A stretch of 64,000 bases of DNA from Knufia peltigerae (Eukaryota; Ascomycota; Eurotiomycetes; Chaetothyriales; Trichomeriaceae). Shown piece after piece: positions 41,936 through 52,628 of the stretch. The notes under the pieces are model-generated. The model made no database searches. It saw only the letters and a list, made by a program, of their open reading frames with translations, and was not told the origin of the DNA. The stretch lies in contig JAPDRN010000007.1 in the NCBI GenBank assembly GCA_030247855.1, forward strand, positions 434,001 through 498,000, in the 5' to 3' direction. A program made the position numbers and the translations under genes. Within the stretch, counting starts at the first letter, position 1. Each line of letters opens with the position of its first letter.

Positions 41936-44555
41936 GAGGGGGCGGCTCGTTCTCGAACGTATCAGGGGGTTATGTCTATGTTGGTGAAACTGCGTCGCAA
42001 AGGAATACTGGTCTGCTCTCCGCAATTTTCTAAAATTCTTTTTTGGATGCACTTTGCTTATCGGCTTATCACCACGTGACTACTTAGTAATCAGTCCACG
42101 AGACAAAAGCACCACGGCCATCATTTTCGACCAGATGCTTTTTCATGATAACCACCAACCTAATCCTCCAATTCAAGTACCCTGAGACAATAATCACCAT
42201 AGGTAAGTAACTTGGTAAAGCATGCCTGCAGGACACGCTAGAGAGCATGCGAGACCTCATTCACACTATACGCACTCGGGTGACTTAGTCACTAAAACAT
42301 CGCCACTTCCGTCCGACTGGGTTGTTACGGTGAAACAATTCGATGCAATGTACGGAGTACTCCGTAGCAGCAACAGGACTCATTTTAAGGATAATCCTAG
42401 TCGAGTCGCTCCGCGAAAGGGTTGAGGAGTGTATGGAATGCGATTGATCTCATCTCCACACTGCCACATTCAAGCATAAGCATGCCTTCTATTTTGTATT
42501 TGTATGAAATGCAGATTGGACAATGCAGCAGCAAGGTGATATCAACTCAGTACTGACTTTACTAGTTTTACTGCTCGCCGTGTCGAAGCGAGAATACCAG
42601 TACCGTTGCAGGATCCCAAGGGTCTCGATGGTGCTATTGCATATTAGATGTGGTCTGACAAAAGCCTCTTGAGGATCAAGGACATATGTGTGAAAGAGGC
42701 ACTCGAAACCTTACGAGAAGCGCGACTATGCCCACGGAATAATATCTTTCTACGTGAAAATCAATGCACGAATGGCAAACTGTCAAACAAAATGCATTCA
42801 TTCTCACTCGAAGGCCAACTGAAAGAACATAGGCGGACACCACATGCTGTATACAATCTATGACGATCGAGCGACAAGGGAATTCCGAACGAGATTATCC
42901 GACGATGTATCGATCATTTTCTACCATTCCTGAGTTCACTACTTCCCTGCAAACGTCAGCAGTGAGAGGCAGATGTGATGCGTCAACAAGATGTCTCGAC
43001 AAAATTGCAGTCCTCCACAAGCTCGCGAGATGTTCTGTTCTATGACGAGCTTGCGCGCGCCGGGAAATCTTCGCTTTCCCTCGTCTCTTCTCATAACGAA
43101 GTTCATACCGTACACCAAGAGACATAGCTGTGAGCCTGATGAATAGGCAGGCACCCGAGTAAATCCTAGTAGGTACTGTAACCATCACTGTTACGCCCGA
43201 GATATCTCTCCTCGATATTCCGCTTAAGTGTGTTCACTGGGGTGACGGGCGTTAGTGATTTACGGAGCAAATACGGAGTACAACTGAGTTCATTCTAGAA
43301 TTATCGTCCAGCAGCGTCGTCGCAGTTATTGCCGAAGAAAGTTTAGTAGAAGAAACGCGACACTATGCCATGATCATCCCGTTTTTGTTGTCAGAGAGAT
43401 ACCATTTCCACCGTTGGTCTGGCCAGCTTCGCTCGATCACTAACCACAATCACCCACCCCAACCCTCTCCCTCCTCTCCTGGCCTTTGCCATTCTTTTCA
43501 TTTTCCCACTCATACTATCACAGGACTACTCGTGGACAAGGAAGCACCAGGTGCACTCAGGGCGTGTCAGTAACTCCACAACAACAACATCGAACTCTGT
43601 GTGATCTTTGTCGACATCCTGTTTCGCTCGCAACCTCTCTCGCCACTTAGTCGCCCTCGTTGCATGACTTCTGTACGGGTCTTCAGATCTTTATCGTACA
43701 CTTATCGCGCGCTCTATTCTTTTCGCAAAACTTTCCTTTGATTGTATGACTGTCTGTCTATCTTCTTGCTACTTCTTCTTCCTCACACCCCACGTGTGTT
43801 CCCCAAACCAATCACAGATACTAGAAAAGACTCCCTGGTGAGATCTCTCTCTACAATGGTTTTATGGTCTGAGAGGTTATGAGTTGAAGAAAGCGCTTGT
43901 TATCTATGGGTGCTTTCAGCGGTCAGGGACATTGTCAAAACCCCCGTCCAGCGGGTGAGATTGTTCAAGGATGGCTGTCAACCTTTTCTTTCAAAGAGAC
44001 CTTGGTCTCTTCGCTGCTGTAGCTGTGAGTTCCTTGTTTGGACAGTTGTGACACAGAGTTTCTGATCGAAGAGGCGTGTCCAGCTCTTTGTTTTTGACAG
44101 CTTCTGTGTCCTCCCTTTTTTTGTTCCTCATTTTTGGCCTTCTCTCCTTGGAGATACAAGATAGGCAAGCCTTTACACCCAAGGGTTGTCACTGAACGAC
44201 CAGCAGTCGAGATGATGTTGGAAGAATCTCGTTCGTTGCAACCCCATTAATCTGTCCCAATCTGAGCGAAAGAAATCCTTTCCCAAAATATACTCAAGTA
44301 CCTTTCTATCACTATATATTTTGAAGATAGTAAAATGAGTTTCGAGCAGTTTTCACCATCTTTTCCATTGCAAATATAGTACAACTTGGTGGCAACTGTA
44401 ATGAAGTGAACTGAACCCATTTTAGTGCTATTAGTGTTCTCTTATGAACTTTAGAAAACACTGTACACAAATTACCAAACTTGGGCAAGTCTGGTATTTA
44501 CTCCGTAGCAGACATGACTTCTACTTTGCTATTTCCATAGCGAAAACACTCTCTG
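41936..44555. other. 2.6-kb gene-poor spacer, possible non-coding transcript
   Basis: No protein gene is supported. It holds CACGTG at 42073-42078, a perfect 16-bp palindrome TACGGAGTACTCCGTA at 42351-42366, and further TACGGAGTA/TACTCCGTA copies at 43272-43280 and 44499-44507. From about 43440 to 43850 the plus strand has pyrimidine-rich, leader-like sequence and a possible GTGAGA donor, although no downstream plus-strand coding frame follows. Confidence 0.45.
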
Positions 44556-45822
44556 CTAAGCATGATCAATCGGAGAAGGTCCGACTCCTATGTCAATGGT
44601 ATAAACGTAAAGCGGCTTCTGGATGTAGTTCGAGCCGTTATTGAAAGTTACTCCACGGTTGAGCTGGGCGGCTGGCATCCACAATTTTCCGTACGTGTCG
44701 ATCCACATTGCGTCGATCCATAAAAGACGAGGATCTTGGACAACTACGGTGAAAAGGTCAAGTCAGTTATGCATAAAAAACATCAAGGGGGCGGCGTGTG
44801 GTGGTAACTGACGTATTGTCGAGGTGCCGTTCGGGGCTATCTTCAGAACCAACTGCCGGTTCGTGTCGCTATTGTAGACGTTTCCCTGCGCGTCGATTGC
44901 TGTGCCGCCGGTGGAGGGAGTCAGAGCGTACGGCTCGGGGTATTGCGAGAGGACACTGGCGAGAGTGGAATTGTAAAAGGCGTCATTGAGGTATCGGGTC
45001 GCGATCCGGGACATGCCCCCTTCGCAAGGCTGGTAGTAATAATATTTCCCATCGGGAGAGACCTCGTGCTGATCCGCATAAACGTAGAGGTATGTCATGC
45101 CTGTCGGTCCGCCGACCAGTTTGCCTTCTGCGGACACGGGCATGAATCCTTTCGTGGTTGGATCATCTTCGAGAACGCGCCTTGCCTCACCACTTTCGAG
45201 GTCGAGGACGATGATGGCAGGCGCACCGGCATCGGTGATGTACGCCAGGCCGACCGAGGGGTTGAACCGTACGTCGTCGATGAGACTGGTGGCCAAAGTG
45301 ACATCTGTGTATCATCTACTGAGTACTCTGGTCCAAACTTGACCCGTTATTTGATGAAGTTTGAAAATGTCACTCACTCCCAAGATTGTACACTCTGGTC
45401 ACATTGTTCGTGGTCAAATCCACCTGGACAAGTTTTGGTCCATCAGGTAGAATGACGGGCTCCCCGAAACCAGGTGAACCGGTGTCCACCAACCACAATG
45501 TTCCATCTGGACCGATGCGCTGAGAGTTGGTCCGTATCAGATGTGTCGCAGGGTCCTTTCCGGCCGCGTAAGAATTCCATTCTGCATCCGGGTACGGTGT
45601 TGGACCGCTGTTATTGTGCCACTCGGCGACCTGAGGGCCGGTCGAGCCATCGACACGTGCATAGAGGATGAACAGACGACCCTCGGGGGTTGTACTGATG
45701 CCGTTGACCGGATGTTGAAGTGTCAGTGCCACTTTCACCCTTGGGTCCTCTTGTGCGGCAGAGGTCGGACAATAGGCGACGAGGTTGAGGAAGAATGAAA
45801 CGAAGAGTATCAACGACTTCAT
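44556..45822 (-). CDS. Secreted MRJP/yellow-family protein
   Basis: A predicted secreted beta-propeller of the major royal jelly/yellow family, related to SMP-30/gluconolactonase-like propellers. Exons are 45822-45378, 45304-44813 and 44743-44556, giving 374 aa. The N-terminal 23 residues are a signal peptide (LILFVSFFLNLVAYCPTSAA). Family sequence follows: VNGISTTPEGRLFI, the LWLVDTGSPGFGEP motif, DLTTNNVTRVYNLG, LIDDVRFNPSVGLAYITDAG, GPTGMTY and SPDGKYYYYQPCEGG. Several NxS/T sites fit secretion. The terminal exon gives LLWIDAMWIDTYGKLWMPAA and ends PIDHA. The introns use GTGAGT and GTCAGT donors. Fungal members are poorly characterised; lactonase or small-ligand binding is possible. Divergent from the MDR reductase. 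Confidence 0.88.
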
Positions 45823-46671
45823 CTCGGCAGCTTTGAATCCGTCACGAAGTGTACTCGCGCCTAGCTAGCTACCTCATATAATATGTGTGATTGTTTTGGC
45901 CCGGGAGTCCACAACGATAAAGTCCAGCGAGAGAATTCCAGAGTCTCCTTTAATTTGATATATTCCACACGATCTGAATGTACGTCTGAGACCTTTAGAA
46001 GATCATGCTACGGTTTCAAACGATCTTAATGACGTTATGTATATGCAAAATCTTCGAACCCCTCACACAGAGTAGGCAGGAGAGAACAAAGCATCATGAA
46101 GCGGAGTTGCTGCACATATCATGTCACTGCATCTGCCGGAAGTGAAAGCCTGTTTCCTTACCTAGCATAGATCAACAGAAATAGTCAGGAGATTGACCGG
46201 GTGAATGTTGTTCTACTGGTAGTAGGACCAGAAAAGTACGGTGCGGGGTGCATTCCCAGGGATGTCGATGATCAAATCAATATATGGAAAAGAAGGTCTA
46301 TAATAATAGGCTATAGGGAGAATGGAGAGCGAGAGGAGAGTATTGTATGTATTTGAGAGCCTTGTCCCCAGTAAATCTCCACTTCTAGATACACAGCCTT
46401 GTCTCCCTCTTTTGTGGTGGTGCTGCAACTGGATTGCTTCCTCGGCTTCTTAATAATAGAGCCTAACAAATCGCCCGGCTATCTTTCGGATACGGCAACG
46501 TCTCTCCACTAGAAAAGTGACGTACATTAGTAATGGCACACTCACTTTCTATACAAAGTCTGGAGATATAAATGTATTGTTGTCAGTAAAGTCATATCAT
46601 ACTGTTTGTTGTCTCATTAACCCTTTGCGCAACTGCCTCCGAGAACGACAATCTTGCAACATCACGACACA
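45823..46671. promoter_or_regulatory. Divergent promoter of MRJP-like and MDR reductase genes
   Basis: An 850-bp shared upstream region. No open frame of interest. The divergent arrangement would allow co-regulation. No strong palindromic operator like that at 49240 was noticed here. Confidence 0.4.
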
Positions 46672-47807
46672 ATGCCAGGACTACCCACCAAGACCAGGAG
46701 CTGGATCCTAACAAACAAACCGAAAGGTCTCGCAACCATTTCGGGTGACGAGCCAACCTTCACTCTACAGACTCGAGACCTTCCAGCACTCAAGGACGAC
46801 CAGATCCTGGTCAAGGTCCTTTACTACAGCAACGACCCGGCGCAACGAGGCTGGATCAGTCCGGATGTGCCCAAGGATCGTCTGTACGTCCAACCGGTCG
46901 AGGTGGGAGAACCAATGCGAGCCCGGGGCCTGTGCGAGGTTCTAGATAGCAAGTCCCCAAACATCACCAAGGGCGCCATCGTCCAGGGTGTGTGCGACTG
47001 GAACGAATATGCCGTCCTGGACGCCGCCACCGTCACTCCGGTCGAACAACTCCCCAACGGCTTGAGCTTGACGCACTACCTCGGCGCTCTGGGAAGCACG
47101 GGTTTGACGGCCTACTATGGCCTCGTGGTCATCTCGGAAGCAAAAAAGGGCGACAAGGTGGTGGTGTCTGGCGCGGCCGGTGCCACGGGTAGCATGGTCG
47201 TTCAGATTGCAAAGCACATTGTCGGAGCCAGCAATGTCGTCGGTATCGCAGGCAGTGAGGACAAATGTCGCTGGGTCGAGAGTCTAGGTGCAGATAAATG
47301 TGAGTTCCGACCCTACGAACTTGGATTGGGCCCTTCCAAAAACCAAATCTCGATACTGATTGGTCTTTGACTTCAGGCCTCAACTACAGATCCTCATCTT
47401 TCGAAGAGGACCTCAAGAACGCCACCGCTGACGGTGTCGACGTCTACTTTGACAACGTGGGCGGCGAGATCCTCGACTTGATGCTCGGCCGTATGTCCAT
47501 GTATGGTCGTGTCGCCGCGTGCGGTGCAATCTCCCAGTACAATTCCTCGGAGCCACTGATGTTGAAGAATTACTTCCAAGTCATCTCCATGAGACTGCAG
47601 ATCAGAGGGTTCATCGTCATCGATTACTTGAAGTCGAGGGCCGAAGCCCTCAAGGTCTTCAGGCAGGGCATCCAGGACGGTAAATTGAAGATCGGAGAAG
47701 GGAACGAGACGGTCGTGCCGACAAAGTTCGAAGATGTTCCCAAGACGTGGTTGAAGTTGTTTTCCGGTGACAACACCGGGAAACTGGTCACCAAGCTCGA
47801 AGCGTGA
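46672..47807 (+). CDS. NADP-dependent MDR reductase (zinc-free, LTB4DH/PTGR-like)
   Basis: A medium-chain reductase that reduces activated C=C bonds of enones, of the leukotriene B4 dehydrogenase/prostaglandin reductase type. Exons are 46672-47299 and 47377-47807, giving 352 aa. The start at 46672 (ACACAATG) was preferred over the in-phase codons upstream, which lack an ATG. Family sequence includes LVKVLYYSNDPAQRGWIS near the N-terminus, LGALGSTGLTAYYGL, the nucleotide-binding VVVSGAAGATGSMVVQIAK and FDNVGGEILDLML, then VAACGAISQYN. No catalytic-zinc ligand set is present, as expected. The intron splits the Cys codon of GADKCLNYR. A cytosolic enzyme, plausibly in detoxification or catabolism; convergent with the SDR gene. 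Confidence 0.92.
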
Positions 47808-48060
47808 GAGGTGTCACACACTCGAAGTTGATGTTGTACGAGTAGTTTGTACCTACGAGAGCTAGGACGTGTGAAAATTGTCGTTATGAATTCTTGATGT
47901 ACTCCGATGATGCTCGAGGCACCATGCGTGCTATGCATAGTCCCGGATGTGATTTCTCTTTTTACAATCTACCGTGACAGTATCGAGTATATGATCTTTC
48001 AAAGTAGGTATCGGACCGCTTTATAAATCATGTCGTCTCCTCAACACAAATCCAATTCTT

Positions 48061-48983
48061 TCACCAAGGGTACACGCCATCCTTGTATACAAACTTACCC
48101 ACATCAGCATCACGCCGCCCCTCGACGATGTCGAGAATGATTTGTCCAGACACCTTGGGATCTCCCGCTCGACCACCGCCACTAATCTGCTCCTCTTCCT
48201 TCCCACGCAAATGTGACCGGACGAAGCCAGGACACATGACAAAGGATTTCATGTTTATGCCGTTCTTTGCATTGTTTTTCGACTCATAAATCATCATCTG
48301 GTTGAGAGCGGATTTGCTGGCGCTATACGCCGGGTACTCGAGGGCGAGAACCTTTTCCGAGTCTGCCATGGACAAGGATCCGAGACCACTAGACACATAA
48401 ATCGAATATGGGTTCTTCGACTTGAGTAACAATGGTTTCAGAGCCTCGGTCAAGACCAAAGGTCCGGTGACGTTGGTTTGGAATGTCCGGTCCATGATAC
48501 TTCTCAGACTACCGTCGGTTGGGGCTGTATATGGACGAAAAGTGGATGGGTCAGTTTGAATCTGTCTCTAGGAATGAAGAATGACAGGAGGTAGAAGAGA
48601 GAGAGCCGCTCGATGGTAGCATGAGACCACACGTACCTATACCCGCATTGTTGACCAGCACATCTAGGCGGCCGAACTTCTCTCCGATGAATTTGGCAAG
48701 AGCATCGACCGACGACTGGTCCGTTATATCAATCTGGACATCCGTCAATGTGCCCTTGATGTTTCCAGTCGCCTTGAGATCCGCAACAGCCTTCTTTCCG
48801 TTCTCAGGATTCCGACTTCCCACTAGGACATGGTAATTTGGCGATGCCGATGCGATGACCTCTGCAGTGGCGAAACCGATCCCAGAATTGGCACCTACAG
48901 CACGGTCAGCATGCGCCGGCCGGTGAAGAGGTCGAGGTGGATGTCGACTCACCGGTTACGAGGATGATAGTTTGAGATGCCAT
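48061..48983 (-). CDS. Short-chain dehydrogenase/reductase
   Basis: A classical SDR with a Rossmann fold, probably a carbonyl reductase. Exons are 48983-48953, 48894-48637 and 48524-48061, giving 250 aa. The cofactor motif spans the first splice junction: ILVTG joined to ANSGIGFATA (TGxNSGIG). Then follow DITD, the NNAG motif at the end of exon 2, and the catalytic YSASK in LEYPAYSASKSALNQMM. The Asn-Val-Thr-Gly segment and VSSGLGSL supply the remaining active-site elements. A basic residue (GSRN) follows beta-2, which suggests NADPH preference. Divergent from the Zn2Cys6 regulator, with a candidate operator between them. Confidence 0.92.
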
Positions 48984-49239
48984 GGTTTCCGTCGAGTCAA
49001 TTGAACTCGAGCCGACACTTTTGCACTTTGGTAGTGCTGTAAGGAATAGTGGTATCCTAGGTAGTAGCTTCGACCTGAACTTGTCAAGAGAAACAGGACG
49101 TATTTCCAGTATTTGTATCAAGCACGGACCCAGTTTTCCGTCTCTCCATTCTCATTCACTCCCATACACCAAGGCATAACGCATTGATTCATCAATGATT
49201 CAATAATCTCCACTTACAGTAACTTTTGGTCCGATATGT

Positions 49240-49262
49240 CCGCAAATCCCGTTCATTTGCGG
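49240..49262. promoter_or_regulatory. Perfect CCG/CGG inverted repeat in the SDR-regulator promoter
   Basis: Arms CCGCAAAT and ATTTGCGG are perfect reverse complements around a 7-bp spacer. The outer CCG and CGG triplets form the inverted-triplet arrangement recognised by dimeric Zn2Cys6 factors. It sits 257 bp before the SDR start and 444 bp before the regulator start. Binding by the adjacent regulator is inferred. The rest of the 48984-49705 spacer holds a TACGGAGTA at 49640-49648 and a second, weaker inverted repeat (CTCGGG/CCCGAG, 49291-49318). Confidence 0.5.
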
Positions 49263-49705
49263 CTTCTTCCAGGTCTTGTTCTTCGTAATTCTCGGGTGTG
49301 GATTGAATCGAGCCCGAGTTCTGTTAATGGGAACAAGGAGCGGTCCAGGAGTCTACTCTTCGGGGGTTCGTGGTGGTCGACGGTCGAGATCTCTTGCAGG
49401 GATGCCAAGGCCAGACGGTACGAATACGAGAGATGCCTTATTACTTGGTCAGACTTGTCCCGTTTACACAATGGGCCCCTGCGGATGTTAATAGGGGTTG
49501 TATTCACGTATTGGACCACCTATACTGGAAATTCCAAGGCCAATTGGCGCCGAGAACAATTTCTTCTAGGTGACACCCGAGCCCTAAAGGTAACAAACTG
49601 AGGGCCAATACGTAGGCCTACCTCTTTACTGTAGCATAGTACGGAGTACAGCCTCATCCTATCCCAGTCAGGTAGGGGGGCTACTTTTGGTTCGACTTCA
49701 TCGAA

Positions 49706-52347
49706 ATGCATCCGATACCACGTCTAAGCTGTGACCAATGTCGACGTCGCAAGACAAAATGCGACAAAGCCGTACCCTGCTCGTCATGCAAACAAGCCAA
49801 TTTGGTCTGCGACGTGGTCCAACGCGCCCGCCGCCCACGCGGACGAAGTGGAAAACAACGCACCAAAGCCACCCTATTGGAAAGTCGAGTCAGTCGGATG
49901 GAAGACATATTGAAGAATCTCCACGTCTTGCAAGCTGTAAAGACACCCATTGAAAGTCCAACGTAAGTGGTATTTATACTTACGCCTAAACGCAGGATCA
50001 GAGGCCACGAAATTTCAACTCCACGCCATCATCCTCGGTCTCGACAACTAATCACCTGGGACATGTATCTGTAAGTCCACATCCAATTGGGAACTCGGAA
50101 GCCATATCTGCCTCAACATCAATGGTGCCACTTGGTGACTTTTGGTCTGCTCTTTTCCAAGAGGTATGTACTGGCAAAGGTCGTATACCCAATTACGAGA
50201 CTCACACAAGTCACATTGGTATGAAGGATAGGTAGCCGGACTAAGAGAGATTCTCGAGAGTTCAGAAGATGATGAGTTCGACGGTATTCCCCAAACAACC
50301 ACGAGCACGAGCATATCCAATCCATGTCAAGGTCAAAGTCAAGGTCACCTCGACGACCCTGCTGCTGCATCGATCTTCAGCTATACCACCACTGGTACCA
50401 TCTCTTCACCACTTACTAAAGGGATACCTCGTATACCGGATGACATATCAGTTATATTACTTGACATCTATCGAATCAGGGTGGACAGTGTATACAAGAT
50501 CCTCCACGTGCCCAGCACCATTGCACAAATCAGACTGCTCCATGACTCTACGGGCTCAACTTCAAACAGCAGTAGCTCACTCCAAGCCCTTGAATTCGCC
50601 ATATACTACATGTCTCTCTGCACCATTACAGACGTCGAATCACAAGAGAGGCTCAAGTTCTCCAACCGCAAGGATCTCCTCCACCAATGCCGAACATCAA
50701 CAGAGTATTTTCTGCAGAAAGCGAATCTACTACGCGACCCCAGCATGAAATCCCTCCAAGCATTCGTGATATACATTGTAAGTTAAGTTTTCCGGGAAGT
50801 TGGAAACACCTCTCCTCACCAAATCAATGTCTCTACCACCATGCCTGCCCCCCCAGACCCAAAAACATTCACTGACACTCCATCTCATTCATCTCGTACC
50901 TTGTTTTTAGCTCGCCATACAAACCAACGTAAGCCGTGCGGCAAGTTGGTCTCTAGTATCCCTGGCGATCCGACTCGGCAAGGCCCTCCATTTGGACCGC
51001 GATCAGAATCCTCCTCCTCCTCTTCCTGGCACCACCGCCAGGGTCTATTTGCCATTTGAGATTCAAGAACGTCGTAGACTCTGGTTCAGTATTGGAATCA
51101 TCGATACCCAAACGGCCCTCGACAGGGGGAGTCTCCCGCTATTTTCGTCTTCGGACGTCCAGACACCACCTCTCAATATCGACGACGCCGAAATGACACA
51201 TCTCTCAGAAACAAATCCCCAAGGGGAAGGAATACGCCGACGAAACCCAGGGGAATTCACAGAAATGTCCTTTTCTTCCCTCACGCACGAAGCCATGTTG
51301 TGTCACCTCAAGCTCTGCGAGATCCCAAACTGGATTGGGTCCGAACCGAATCGGCAAGGTTGGGATGAGAAATTGAGGATTGTCAAGGCCTTTGAAACTT
51401 CGATGGCGTCCAAGTTTTGTCGCGTACGGGAAAACGCAGCAACAACAGAGGCAAGTCCATTGGAAAAGTTGGCAGAGACTGCAGCCCACGACATATCATG
51501 TTCAATGTACCTCTTACTCTGGAGACCTCCGTATTATTGTCACCTTCCGCGTAACAAACACAACGGTACTTCTACTACTAGGACCACCACCACAATCACC
51601 GGCAGTGGTGGCGACTCCATGATTCCACCCTGGCACAAGGACTTGTGTACCAACACCGACTTTGACGTCCTCACCTCGGCGACGGAGGTGATGGGGGGTC
51701 ACCTACAGACCAAATCGGTCGAGTTCTCTCCATGGGCATGGAAAGTCTGGGACAAATGGTACGCCCTGGCCGTCGTCCTGGCCGAATTGTGCGCCGCACC
51801 TTTCGGTCCGAAGTCGGATTGGGCCTTTGAGGTGGCGGAAAGATATTTCGACCGGCACTCGCACCTCGTCGACGACCCGGACTCGTCGAGGTCGTGGAGG
51901 CCAGTGGGTAAACTCATGACCAGGGTGAGGTCACTGAGAAGCAATCACGATCACGTCCACAACTCGAATTCGAACTCGAACTCGAATATACCACCACCAC
52001 AACCTTTCAGGTCGGGGTGGCGGCGAAGGGCTGACGATGACGATGACGATGATAATCATAATCATCTCAACCAACTTGAACCACTCCGCACGACGGCAGC
52101 ACCTACGAGTATCGTATCAAACGGGTTACTCGAAATTCCTATTACAGTTCCATCACCATCACCATCAAACCCGGATCAAAATCAAGATCAAAATCAAGAT
52201 CAAAATCAAGATCAAAATCAAGACCAAACTTACCAGCGTAAACCCACACCAACGACCGACTTTAACCCATCAGACGACATACCGTGGCTTAACTGGACTC
52301 TCTTTCTCGAGGACATGAATGGTCCGCTGGTTCTCGACCCCCTATAG
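49706..52347 (+). CDS. Zn2Cys6 transcription factor with fungal middle-homology region
   Basis: A nuclear Gal4-type regulator. Exons are 49706-49962, 50004-50163, 50232-50777 and 50911-52347, giving 799 aa. The DNA-binding cluster is CX2CX6CX5CX2CX6C at Cys9, 12, 19, 25, 28 and 35, followed by a basic linker and a coiled-coil (ESRVSRMEDILKNLHVL). Exon 2 gives GDFWSALFQE joined to VAGLREILESS, a common linker in this class. Exons 3-4 contain the PF04082-type middle region (LQALEFAIYYMSLC, SWSLVSLAIRLGKALHLDRD, ERRRLWFSIGIIDTQTALDR). The C-terminus is low in complexity, with Asn-Ser, Asp and five Asp-Gln-Asn-Gln units, then an acidic Trp-rich tail that may activate. The first intron needs a GAG acceptor at 50003 to keep frame, so that junction is uncertain. 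Likely local pathway regulator. Confidence 0.85.
52174..52233 (+). repeat. 12-bp tandem repeat coding Asp-Gln-Asn-Gln
   Basis: About five units of GATCAAAATCAA inside the last exon of the Zn2Cys6 gene. Unit length is a multiple of three, so copy-number changes keep frame. Confidence 0.85.
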
Positions 52348-52628
52348 GACCACCTCGGTTCGAACCACCCCTAACGGCTAACCTCTGACAAACCTCTTGC
52401 TTTCTACAAGTGCGTTTGCCGTCACTTGGACCCTACGAGAGGCTGTATGTAGCACACTTAAGCCCATGCATGCGCGAGTCGGTCGTTTTCAATCATGGAC
52501 CAATTCGCGAGTACGATTGCCATTTACCATATACCATATCGTCATTTCAATCATTCATCTAATCATCTACTGTACACAGTTGTCATCCTCTCCAATACTC
52601 AATTGATCGTCCAACTCAAAAGGCACTC

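Noticed and set aside
42648..43045. Two adjacent plus-strand frames of 60-70 codons checked as a spliced gene
   Set aside because: No frame-compatible splice junction gave conserved-looking protein.
52358..52372. GGTTCGAACC motif resembling a tRNA B-box
   Set aside because: No A-box or cloverleaf stems could be folded around it. No tRNA was called anywhere in the window.
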